A DNA stretch of 64,000 nt, from the NCBI RefSeq assembly GCF_042684585.1, contig NZ_JBHULS010000002.1, positions 62,001 through 126,000 of the forward strand, in the 5' to 3' direction. This DNA comes from Algorimicrobium sediminis. Its GTDB lineage: Bacteria; Bacteroidota; Bacteroidia; Flavobacteriales; Flavobacteriaceae. Positions 17,580-25,619 of this stretch are shown here, piece after piece. A program made the position numbers and the translations under genes. Every line of letters begins with the position of its first letter. Within the stretch, counting starts at the first letter, position 1. A model generated the notes under the pieces. That model did not search any database and had not been told where the DNA came from. It worked only from the letters and a program-made list of their open reading frames with translations.

Positions 17580-17612
17580 AAAGCGCTTTGTGTCAAAGCA
17601 AAGCGCTTTTCA
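17580..17612 (+). terminator. Hairpin between hydrolase and amidohydrolase genes
   Basis: AAAGCGCTTTG pairs with CAAAGCGCTTT across an eight-base loop and is followed by TTTT. It may partly terminate or protect the upstream mRNA inside the cluster. Confidence 0.5.
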
Positions 17613-17626
17613 AAAATCTAATTACA

Positions 17627-19444
17627 ATGAAACGATTTATTTTACTTTTAATATTAGCTGTAGCTTTTGTTTCTTGTAAAGACTCACAAAAAACAAGTTC
17701 TGAAACAGCACCATCAGAAAATACCGCAGATTTAATTGTAACCAATGCAAAAGTTGCAGTTATGGATGCTAACCGGACAATTACGGAGGCCATTGCAGTA
17801 AAAGATGGTAAAATACTAAAGACTGGTACAACCGAAGCCATTTTAAAACTAAAAGGAGAAAACACCAAATCAATAGATGCCAAGGGAAGAACAATCATTC
17901 CTGGTCTTAATGATTCACACCTACACCTTACAAGAGGTGGACGTTTTTACAATGCAGAATTACGTTGGGATGGTGTAAAAACCCTAAAAAGAGCCTTGGA
18001 AATGTTGAAAGAACAAGCCCAACGCACACCAGAAGGTGAATGGGTACGCGTTATAGGCGGATGGAGCCCTTTTCAATTTGAAGAAAAAAGATTTCCTACA
18101 CCAGCAGAAATCAATGAAGCCACGGGAGATGTACCCACATTTGTATTATTTCTCTACAGTAGAGGCTGGTTAAACCAGGCTGGTTTAGATGCTTTAAACA
18201 TTGATGAAAACACAAAAGCACCTGAAGGAAGTACATTTGAAAAAGGACCTGATGGCAAACTAACAGGCGTGCTGTTAGCAGAGCCTAACCCTACAATACT
18301 GTATGCTAGAATTGGCTCCTTACCACCATTAAGCGAAGAAGCAATGGTAAACGGAACGAAACAATTTTACAGAGAATTGAACAGCTTTGGGATTACGAGC
18401 GGTATCGATGCTGGTGGCGGTGGTCACAAATTCCCAAAGGATTATACAGGAACAAAAGTTTTAGCTGAAAATGGCGAAATGCCCATCCGACTTTCCTATT
18501 ACTTATTCCCTCAAAACAAAGGCGCTGAATATGAAGAGTTTCAAGAGTGGATGGCAAATAATAAAGTGGGACATAACGGCGAAATTCATCTGGACCACGG
18601 TTACGAACTTGAAGGTGGTGGTGAGTTTTTAGCTTGGAGCGCAGGAGATTTTGAAAATTTCCTTGCACCACAACCAATGCTTGAGGATAGACCGACGTGG
18701 CGAGAAGATTTAAAGAAGATTTTAGTCCTTCACGCAGAAAACGGATGGCCTTTTAGAATTCACGCTACCTATGGAGAAACCATCAGCAATATGCTAGATG
18801 TAATCGAAGAAGTAAATACCGAAACAAATGGAAAACTAACAGCAAACCGCTGGATGTTTGACCACGCCGAAACGGTTAAGGAAGAAGACCTAAAACGCAT
18901 AAAAGCCTTAAACGGTGGTATTGCCATACAAGCGAGAATGGCGTATGCAGGAGAATTTTTTGTGGAGCGTTACGGCGCAGATAAAGCAAAACAAGCACCA
19001 CCAGTTAAGAAAATAATGGAAGCAGGAATCCCAGTTGGTGCTGGTACTGACGGTACTCGTGTAGCAAGTTATAATCCTTGGCCAGCATTATATTGGTTAG
19101 TTACAGGTAAGACCGTTGGAGATTTTCAACTCGCAGAACCTTCTAATCAATTAACAAGAGAAGAAGCATTGCACCTATACACAAAAGGTAGTGCTTGGGT
19201 ATCTAAAGAAGAAGATGTAAAAGGAACTTTGGAAAACGGAATGTATGCAGATTTTGCTATCCTTTCTAACGATTACTTTACCATTCCGGAAGCAGAAATT
19301 AACAACCTAAAGTCGGTTTTAACTGTGGTTGCTGGTAAAGTGGTTTACGGTGCTGAAGAATACAAAAACATGAATCCATCGTTACCTGCGGTAATTCCAA
19401 ATTGGTCGCCAGTAAAGTATTATGGTGGCTTTCAAAAAAACTAA
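17627..19444 (+). CDS. Lipoprotein amidohydrolase (Amidohydro_3, YtcJ-like)
   Basis: Predicted zinc-dependent amidase or deacylase anchored outside the inner membrane. The start used (MKRFILLLILAVAFVSC) gives a lipoprotein signal with Cys17; an upstream GTG/TTG-type start would bury it. The 605 residues show the metal motif NDSHLHLTRGG in the first third, the conserved FRIHATYGET and WMFDHAETV, and the aspartate region GAGTDGTRVASYNPW, all typical of YtcJ-type amidohydrolases. Substrate unknown. Together with the exported hydrolase before it, it suggests periplasmic breakdown of an amide-type or aromatic compound. Confidence 0.87.
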   Translation: MKRFILLLILAVAFVSCKDSQKTSSETAPSENTADLIVTNAKVAVMDANRTITEAIAVKDGKILKTGTTEAILKLKGENTKSIDAKGRTIIPGLNDSHLHLTRGGRFYNAELRWDGVKTLKRALEMLKEQAQRTPEGEWVRVIGGWSPFQFEEKRFPTPAEINEATGDVPTFVLFLYSRGWLNQAGLDALNIDENTKAPEGSTFEKGPDGKLTGVLLAEPNPTILYARIGSLPPLSEEAMVNGTKQFYRELNSFGITSGIDAGGGGHKFPKDYTGTKVLAENGEMPIRLSYYLFPQNKGAEYEEFQEWMANNKVGHNGEIHLDHGYELEGGGEFLAWSAGDFENFLAPQPMLEDRPTWREDLKKILVLHAENGWPFRIHATYGETISNMLDVIEEVNTETNGKLTANRWMFDHAETVKEEDLKRIKALNGGIAIQARMAYAGEFFVERYGADKAKQAPPVKKIMEAGIPVGAGTDGTRVASYNPWPALYWLVTGKTVGDFQLAEPSNQLTREEALHLYTKGSAWVSKEEDVKGTLENGMYADFAILSNDYFTIPEAEINNLKSVLTVVAGKVVYGAEEYKNMNPSLPAVIPNWSPVKYYGGFQKN

Positions 19445-19449
19445 AAGCA

Positions 19450-20052
19450 ATGAAAATTCTAAAAATAAATTCCAGTAGCAATCGTACAACTTCTATTAGT
19501 AGAAAGTACGTTAATAAAGTAGCGAACAAACTGCTATCTGAACACACAGAAGCAACTGTACGAGAAAGAGATACAGCCTACACCAACTTGCCTTTTATAA
19601 CTGAAAACATGCTTAACGCATTGTTTGTAAAAGGAGAACGCACCGAAAAACAAAAAGAAGTGCTGCAAGTAGCAGATGGTTTAATAGAAGAGGTATTAAA
19701 TGCCGATATTTTAGTGATAGGCGCACCTATTTATAATTTTTCAGTTCCTGCATCGCTAAAAGCCTATTTTGATTTGATAGCAAGAGCCGGGCGCACCTTT
19801 ACATATACTGAAAACGGCCCACAAGGTCTGCTTAAAGGAAAGAAAGCCTATATCGTTATTGCAAGTGGCGGCGTAGCAGTAGGAAGTGATGTAGATTTTT
19901 CGTCAAAATACATCCAACAATTCTTGAGCTTTATTGGCATCACCGATGTAGAAATTATTGCTTTAGATGAGTTGGTTAAAAAATCGGATCGCTCTTTTGC
20001 TAGAGCTAACAAACAAATTGAAGAACTATTCCAATTACAAACGGCAGTATAA
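19450..20052 (+). CDS. azoR: FMN-dependent NADH:quinone/azo reductase
   Basis: Cytosolic flavodoxin-fold enzyme that reduces quinones and azo compounds by two electrons. The 200 residues start with KILKINSSSNRTTSISRKY, the AzoR phosphate-binding loop, and contain APIYNFSVPASLKAYFDLIARAGRTFTYTENGPQGLL, the hallmark FMN and dimer stretch. The start chosen follows the amidohydrolase stop by 5 bp; an earlier frame start lies within that gene. The stop overlaps the DoxX start (TAATG). Confidence 0.92.
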   Translation: MKILKINSSSNRTTSISRKYVNKVANKLLSEHTEATVRERDTAYTNLPFITENMLNALFVKGERTEKQKEVLQVADGLIEEVLNADILVIGAPIYNFSVPASLKAYFDLIARAGRTFTYTENGPQGLLKGKKAYIVIASGGVAVGSDVDFSSKYIQQFLSFIGITDVEIIALDELVKKSDRSFARANKQIEELFQLQTAV

Positions 20053-20486
20053 TGAACTTATTAAAAACAATTTTCAACCCGGGTACAAATGCCAACAAAT
20101 TAAGTCTCGTATTATTATTATTGCGGGTTACTGCAGGAATATTTATGCTAACCCATGGCGTAGGTAAATTTGAAAGACTTATTAGTCCAGAACAAATTCA
20201 ATTTGCAGACCCTCTGGGTGTTGGAGCTGCAGCATCTTTAGCCCTAACCGTTTTTTCTGAAGTGTTTTGTTCCATTCTACTCATTTTAGGATTGGGCACA
20301 CGACTAGCAGCCATTCCATTAGTAATTACCATGCTCGTAGCAGCACTTATAGTACACAGTAACGACGGTTTTGGAAGGCAAGAACTAGGACTTCTATACG
20401 CGGTAATTTATATCACTTTACTGGTTCTAGGGGCGGGCAAGTATTCACTGGATTATTTAATATCCAAAAACAAAAAACAAGAATAA
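20052..20486 (+). CDS. DoxX family membrane protein
   Basis: 144-residue inner-membrane protein with four predicted helices and the family opening LLLLRVTAGIFMLTHGVGKF. DoxX relatives include a subunit of an archaeal thiosulfate:quinone oxidoreductase and proteins tied to redox stress. Translationally coupled to the azoreductase through TAATG, so the pair probably works together on quinone or thiol redox balance; this is inference from context. Confidence 0.88.
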   Translation: MNLLKTIFNPGTNANKLSLVLLLLRVTAGIFMLTHGVGKFERLISPEQIQFADPLGVGAAASLALTVFSEVFCSILLILGLGTRLAAIPLVITMLVAALIVHSNDGFGRQELGLLYAVIYITLLVLGAGKYSLDYLISKNKKQE

Positions 20487-20552
20487 ATTATCCTTATAGC
20501 AAGGAACACATTTTTAAAACAATAAATACATATAACAATTAAAATTTAGAAT

Positions 20553-21077
20553 ATGGAAACAGCAACAACAACGAAATGGAACATTGACAACGCACATTCA
20601 GAAGTAGGCTTTAAAGTAAAACATATGATGATATCTACCGTAAAAGGAGCTTTTGAAGATTTTAACGCATTTGTAGAAACGGAGAGCGATGACTTTAAAA
20701 ATGCAAAGTTCAATTTCACAGCAAAAATTGATTCTATCAACACCAAAAACAAGGACAGAGATGCGCACTTAAAATCAGAAGATTTTTTCAACACGGCGGC
20801 GCATCCAGAAATGAAGTTTGAGTCTAAATCTTTTGATGGGGATAAAATCATAGGCGATTTAACCATTAAGAATGTTACTAAAGAGATAGCCCTTAACACA
20901 GATTTTAATGGTATTGCGGTGGATCCCTATGGACAAACCAAAGCTGGTTTTGAAATTACAGGAAAGATAAACCGTAAAGACTTCGGGCTTACTTGGAATG
21001 CCGTTACAGAGGCAGGTAGCATTGTAGTAAGCGATACAATTAACCTAGTAGCAGACTTTCAGTTTATTAAGCAATAG
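20553..21077 (+). CDS. YceI family lipid/isoprenoid-binding protein, cytosolic form
   Basis: 174 residues of the YceI lipocalin-like fold: WNIDNAHSEVGFKVKHMMISTVKGAFEDF at the start, then the KSEDFFNTAAHPEMKFES and ITGKINRKDFGLTWN signatures. Studied relatives bind polyisoprenoids such as ubiquinone-8. It has no signal peptide, unlike Escherichia coli YceI, so it should act in the cytosol. It lies 66 bp after DoxX and is followed by a strong terminator. Confidence 0.9.
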   Translation: METATTTKWNIDNAHSEVGFKVKHMMISTVKGAFEDFNAFVETESDDFKNAKFNFTAKIDSINTKNKDRDAHLKSEDFFNTAAHPEMKFESKSFDGDKIIGDLTIKNVTKEIALNTDFNGIAVDPYGQTKAGFEITGKINRKDFGLTWNAVTEAGSIVVSDTINLVADFQFIKQ

Positions 21078-21099
21078 GAAGCAGGCACCACGTTAAATT

Positions 21100-21140
21100 A
21101 ACGGGATTGGTACGCAGCCAAGACCAGTCCCGTTTTTTTT
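21100..21140 (+). terminator. Terminator after YceI gene
   Basis: AACGGGATTGGT and ACCAGTCCCGTT form a G+C-rich stem followed by eight T residues, ending the main part of the sigma-54-linked cluster before the porin gene. Confidence 0.8.
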
Positions 21141-21188
21141 AATCCAGCAACCGCTATTAAAACCACAACTACACTAAAACAAAAGGTG

Positions 21189-22556
21189 ATGAAAAAGTAT
21201 GTATGGCGCTTTCTTAGTTTCAGTTACACTTTCTTACCCCTACTTTGCTGGGCACAGGCTACAGCACAATTAAATAAGGACACCTTGGATTTTAGCCTCT
21301 TACGTCAGGACGACAAGATACTAATAGTTGCACCTAAAAATGCCTACCAAAAGCTAAAGGCTATACCCCTGGGTTATAATGCTAGTTTAAGTTTAGGTGG
21401 AAGCTATCGCTTTCAAACCGAATCTTTTATCAATGAGCAATTCAATAAAAACCAAGACCAAACCGACTACTGGTTCTTGCATCGTGGCATGTTTCACGCG
21501 CACCTAAAAATGGCTTCAAACTTTGAACTATTCGGAGAACTGAATTCTAGTCTTATTAACAGCAGGGAAGACATCAGTCCTGTGCAAAAGGACGCATTAA
21601 GCATCAATCAACTATTTGCCAGGTATCGTGTCAATGACAGGTTTAATGTACTAGTAGGCCGACAAAACATGCGCTTTGGAAGCGGCAGACTGGTGGACGT
21701 GCGTGAAGGACCCAATGTGCGCTTATCCTTTGATATGGTGCAATTACAGTACACATACACTAATACGAAACTAACCGGATTCCACGCCATACCAGTTCAT
21801 CTGCAAGCTGGCGTTTTTGATAATGACAGTTTTGAAAATTCAGAAACACTCACAGGATTGTACTGGACGCAAAATTGGACAACCAGCACCCATACAGACC
21901 TGTATGTGCTGCATAAAAAAGAAGACAATAAAACATGGAACAATGGTACGGCAGATGATAATAGAACCTCAATTGGGTTACGTCATTTTGGAAATTGGAA
22001 AGGACTGGTTTACAACAACGAGTTTGTATATCAGCTAGGAAGTTTTGGTAACCAAAATATTACTGCCTGGACAGCCTCGTTTAACGTAGAGAAAAAATTC
22101 AATACCGCACATCCTTTTATACTAGGTGTTAAAACAGAAGCCATTAGTGGCGACACCAATGGAAACGATACTACGCTAAACACCTTTGATGCGCTTTATC
22201 CCAGAGGAGCCTATTTTGGGCGTGTGGCACGTTTTGGACCATCTAATTTAATAGATGTGCATCCGTATGTAGAAACTCAAATTGGCAGAGTAGCTATTGC
22301 CTTGGATTATGTGGCTTTTTGGCGATTTTCACAAAAGGATGGCTTGTATAATCCAGCACTAATATTGGAATACCCTGCTACCAACAACGGAAAATTTATA
22401 GCTAGCCAACTAGGTGCTGCAGCAGCATTTTCAGCAACTAACTTTTTACAATTTACAATTGAAACGAGTATTATTTTTCCGGGAAACTTTTTAAAACAAA
22501 GCAACAAAAGTGACACCTTGCTTCATTTTGTGTTTACAACCGAGTTTAAATTTTGA
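21189..22556 (+). CDS. Outer-membrane porin, alginate-export-domain type
   Basis: 455-residue predicted beta-barrel with an N-terminal signal (MKKYVWRFLSFSYTFLPLLCWAQA) and aromatic-ended alternating strands; it closes in FVFTTEFKF as outer-membrane proteins do. The stretch FARYRVNDRFNVLVGRQNMRFGSGRLVDVREGPNVR resembles the Alginate_exp family, whose members let small acids or sugars pass. ATG at 21189 is preferred to the in-frame GTG at 21186. It lies after the terminator, so read-through or its own promoter is needed. It could admit the substrate of the exported hydrolases. Confidence 0.8.
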   Translation: MKKYVWRFLSFSYTFLPLLCWAQATAQLNKDTLDFSLLRQDDKILIVAPKNAYQKLKAIPLGYNASLSLGGSYRFQTESFINEQFNKNQDQTDYWFLHRGMFHAHLKMASNFELFGELNSSLINSREDISPVQKDALSINQLFARYRVNDRFNVLVGRQNMRFGSGRLVDVREGPNVRLSFDMVQLQYTYTNTKLTGFHAIPVHLQAGVFDNDSFENSETLTGLYWTQNWTTSTHTDLYVLHKKEDNKTWNNGTADDNRTSIGLRHFGNWKGLVYNNEFVYQLGSFGNQNITAWTASFNVEKKFNTAHPFILGVKTEAISGDTNGNDTTLNTFDALYPRGAYFGRVARFGPSNLIDVHPYVETQIGRVAIALDYVAFWRFSQKDGLYNPALILEYPATNNGKFIASQLGAAAAFSATNFLQFTIETSIIFPGNFLKQSNKSDTLLHFVFTTEFKF

Positions 22557-22727
22557 ATTCTTAATGGTTCGCATTAATTTAGATTTTAATACCGTAAAAT
22601 CTCTGTTTGGTCTGTTAAACTAACGTTATACCAAAAGTTAAAATAAACCTATAAATCGCATCAAGTTTGTTAATTATGTGGCCTACTGCCAACCAGAATA
22701 ACTTAAAATAGCTTCAAAAAAAATTAT

Positions 22728-23045
22728 ATGAAAACAGCATACAGCAACATACCTTTAGTTAAAAATGACGCTAAAAAACGTTTTGAAATTGTGGTAAACG
22801 GGTTTTTTGCTTTTATAGATTACAAAACAATTGGAAACGACATCGCGTTAATTCATACCGAAACAGATCCCGAGTTACAGGGAAAAGGCGCTGCCAGTGC
22901 AGTGGTTGAAAAAACATTGCAATATTTAGATAAACACAACATTAGCTTACACCCTTTTTGCCCCTATGTGTTTGCCTTTATTAAAAAGCATCCCGAATGG
23001 AAACGCATTGTTAGCCCCAAGTTTAATGGCTATAACAACTTATAG
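22728..23045 (+). CDS. Small GNAT-type N-acetyltransferase, copy 2
   Basis: Same 105-residue protein as at 13204 except Ala4 for Thr4. Identity at DNA level is 315 of 318 bases, and stops within a few bases of the start and stop codons, so the unit copied is little more than the gene itself. This copy precedes a pirin gene by 67 bp, whereas copy 1 follows a pirin gene. Substrate unknown. Confidence 0.87.
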   Translation: MKTAYSNIPLVKNDAKKRFEIVVNGFFAFIDYKTIGNDIALIHTETDPELQGKGAASAVVEKTLQYLDKHNISLHPFCPYVFAFIKKHPEWKRIVSPKFNGYNNL

Positions 23046-23112
23046 CTACCCCAAAAACAACCTAACGTTCCAAACCTAAACGCTAGCGTAGGCCAAACAA
23101 AATAAACAAAAC

Positions 23113-23988
23113 ATGAAAACAAAAACAGTAGAACTTGTAGTAAGTCCAGGAGAACCGCATTTTGTGGGCGATGGTTTTAGAGTACACAATTTTATACCCA
23201 GTCATTACAGTTTAAGCATGCAGCGCATGAGTCCATTTTTAATGTTGGACTATAACCCCACCTACCATTTTCCACCTTCTGAAAAACCCAGAGGCGTAGG
23301 CGTGCATCCCCATAAAGGATTTGAAACAGTCACTATTGCCTACAAGGGTAAAATAGCACACCAAGATAGTAGCGGAGGCGGCGGTGTAATTGGAGAAGGC
23401 GATGTGCAATGGATGACAGCCGCCAATGGTATCTTGCATAAAGAATATCACGAAGAAGCATGGAGCAAAAAAGGTGGCGATTTCCAAATGGTACAACTAT
23501 GGATTAATTTGCCTGCAAAAGACAAAAAATCTGATGCCAAGTATCAAGCCATAAAAAAGGACGCTATCAATCGTTATCAATTACCTAACGGTGCCGGCGC
23601 AATAGAAGTAATTGCTGGAAAGTATAAAGGTATAATTGGCGCTGCAGCAACATTTACACCTGTAATCTTGTTAAACGCTAAAATTAATGATGGTGATAAA
23701 GCAGACTTTCAAATACCGTCCAATTACAACACGGCACTGCTTGTACTTGAAGGCAGTATCCTGATTAATGACACTGAAAACGTCCCCTTAAACCATCTGG
23801 CACTAATGGCAAACGATGGCGAAAATTTCGAAATTAAAGCCACTACAAATGCGGTCGTACTAATACTAAGCGGACAGCCTATTAATGAACCTATTGCCGC
23901 ACATGGCCCATTTGTTATGAACACAAAGGAAGAATTAATTGCAGCCTTTAACGACTTCAACTCGGGTAAATTTGGAGCTTTAAACTAA
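23113..23988 (+). CDS. Pirin family bicupin protein 3
   Basis: 291-residue cytosolic pirin with the metal site HPHKGFETVTIAY, AHQDS and VQWMTAANGILHKE. The last ligand pair is His-Lys-Glu, not the more usual His-Ser-Glu, but His and Glu are kept. It is clearly diverged from pirins 1 and 2, so this is not a recent duplicate of either. It follows GNAT copy 2 and may share a transcript with it. No substrate can be named. Confidence 0.87.
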   Translation: MKTKTVELVVSPGEPHFVGDGFRVHNFIPSHYSLSMQRMSPFLMLDYNPTYHFPPSEKPRGVGVHPHKGFETVTIAYKGKIAHQDSSGGGGVIGEGDVQWMTAANGILHKEYHEEAWSKKGGDFQMVQLWINLPAKDKKSDAKYQAIKKDAINRYQLPNGAGAIEVIAGKYKGIIGAAATFTPVILLNAKINDGDKADFQIPSNYNTALLVLEGSILINDTENVPLNHLALMANDGENFEIKATTNAVVLILSGQPINEPIAAHGPFVMNTKEELIAAFNDFNSGKFGALN

Positions 23989-24409
23989 GCCTGGTTGTAT
24001 AACATAATAGCAGCCATTTTAGATGTAAGCAAAACAATAGAGTATTTTAAAAAAGTGCTCCAGACCACCAGCAACTAGTTAATATGGCATGTTTCAGTTT
24101 TGTTACCCGTTTAAGTGTCCTGTTAAATAGCAACATTTAAAACCAACATAAAAAATTTAATCTACTTGTTATTGCTAAAAATTAATGTCTGCACCCCTTA
24201 AAAAAGCTTGTAAGCTATTTACACTAAAATTATTTTAGGTAGTTTAAGCGTTTTCCAGTCTGCGCATATTTTAGTACCTTTCTTTTTTACATATTTTTTT
24301 TAACAAACGAGGGCTTTAAGTAAACAAGACAACCATGCTTGGGTTTAACAATAAGTTCCAACAAAGCGCATACTTATACAGCCTATTCTAATTAATAAAT
24401 AGCATACAC
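23989..24409. other. Non-coding stretch before DUF5996 gene
   Basis: A+T-rich, with stop codons in all frames. No RNA gene, strong hairpin or TAnnTTTG box was recognised. Confidence 0.4.
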
Positions 24410-25321
24410 ATGGCAGTACAACAACCTATTTTTCCAGCATTACCATTAGCGTCATGGTTAAAAACCAAGGAAACCTTACACCGTTATTTTCAAATTGTTG
24501 GCAAATTACGCTTGTCTTTAATGCCAAAAGATAATCATTGGTGGCACATTACATTATATGTTACAAATAACGGTTTGGCCACGGGTGCAATTCCCAACAA
24601 AGACTTTACTTTTGAAGTGACTTTTAATTTTATCGATCATAAACTTATTGTTTCTACTAGTAAAGGAGAAAGTCGTTTTTTTGAGTTGAAAGACGGCCTA
24701 TCTGTAGCAGATTTTTATTGCAAATTTGCTGCCATACTTGATGAACTCAATATTGAATTTAACATCCTCGCCAAACCATTTGACTTATCAGATTCAATTC
24801 CTTTCCATAAATGCACAAGGCATCATTCCTACGATAAGGAAGCTGTTCATAAAGCTTGGCAAATTTTAGTTCAGGTAGATATGATTTTTAAAGAATTTAG
24901 TGGCAAATCCTACAGCAAAACATGTCCTGTACACTTATACTGGCATCATTTTGATTTAGTCGTAACGCGTTTTTCAGGAAAAAAAGCACCAGATATGGGA
25001 GCCGTTTCGCAAGTTGAAAAAGAGGCCTACTCGCACGAAGTTATCAGTTTTGGGTTTTGGTTTGGCGATGACACGATAAAAGAACCTGCATTTTATGCCT
25101 ACACCTACCCTTCGCCAGAAGGTATTAACAAAGAACCATTACAACCTAAAACTGCTAAATGGCAGGATTCCAACGGAAGCCCTATGGCACTTTTAAAATA
25201 TAAGGACCTTATTGCTAGCAAACATCCAAAACAAGAAATTATGAACTTTCTTGAAAGCAGTTATCAAGCTGGCGCTAAATTGGCTGGTTGGGACATAGCT
25301 GCTTTAACCGTTCCCAAATAA
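24410..25321 (+). CDS. DUF5996 family protein
   Basis: 303-residue soluble protein. The N-terminal half carries the family's signature: W..TKETLHRYFQIVGKLRLSLMPKDNHWWHITLYVTNNGL. The second half has several His and Trp-rich stretches (LYWHHFDLVVTRFSG). No enzyme motif was recognised and function is unknown. It stands alone: a hairpin terminator lies 17 bp after the stop, and tRNA-Leu is convergent. Confidence 0.8.
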   Translation: MAVQQPIFPALPLASWLKTKETLHRYFQIVGKLRLSLMPKDNHWWHITLYVTNNGLATGAIPNKDFTFEVTFNFIDHKLIVSTSKGESRFFELKDGLSVADFYCKFAAILDELNIEFNILAKPFDLSDSIPFHKCTRHHSYDKEAVHKAWQILVQVDMIFKEFSGKSYSKTCPVHLYWHHFDLVVTRFSGKKAPDMGAVSQVEKEAYSHEVISFGFWFGDDTIKEPAFYAYTYPSPEGINKEPLQPKTAKWQDSNGSPMALLKYKDLIASKHPKQEIMNFLESSYQAGAKLAGWDIAALTVPK

Positions 25322-25337
25322 AAACATAGAGCAAAAA

Positions 25338-25366
25338 AAAAAGCTTCAGTAAAACTGAAGCTTTTG
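25338..25366 (-). terminator. Terminator of tRNA-Leu
   Basis: AAGCTTCAGT and ACTGAAGCTT form a perfect stem with a three-base loop. The long T run is on the minus strand, so it ends the tRNA transcript; it may also serve the convergent gene. Confidence 0.75.
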
Positions 25367-25373
25367 TTAGCTG

Positions 25374-25455
25374 TGCGGGCGGGGAGACTCGAACTCCCAC
25401 ACCTCGCGGCACTAGATCCTAAGTCTAGCGTGTCTACCAATTCCACCACGCCCGC
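25374..25455 (-). tRNA. tRNA-Leu (anticodon UAG)
   Basis: The minus strand folds into a class II cloverleaf: acceptor GCGGGCG/CGCCCGC with discriminator A, D arm with GGTAGACAC, anticodon stem CTAGA/TCTAG with loop CTTAGGA (anticodon TAG), a long variable arm, and T arm GGGAG-TTCGAGT-CTCCC. CCA is not encoded. Confidence 0.95.
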
Positions 25456-25556
25456 GCTAAAAACCAAAAGTGTTTTTTTGGTTATTGGGATGCAAATATA
25501 AACAATACTTTGAATAATCAAACCTATCTTTTAATAAAAATGTTACATAGGTTTTG

Positions 25557-25564
25557 TACTTTTG
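25557..25564 (+). promoter_or_regulatory. Promoter -7 box for dipeptidase gene
   Basis: TACTTTTG matches TAnnTTTG, 56 bp before the dipeptidase start codon and outside the tRNA. No -33 match was seen. Confidence 0.4.
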
Positions 25565-25619
25565 AAAAAACACCGTAAAAAAGGGGTTTACCAATTCAAA
25601 AATTCGAAAAATTTTAGAT

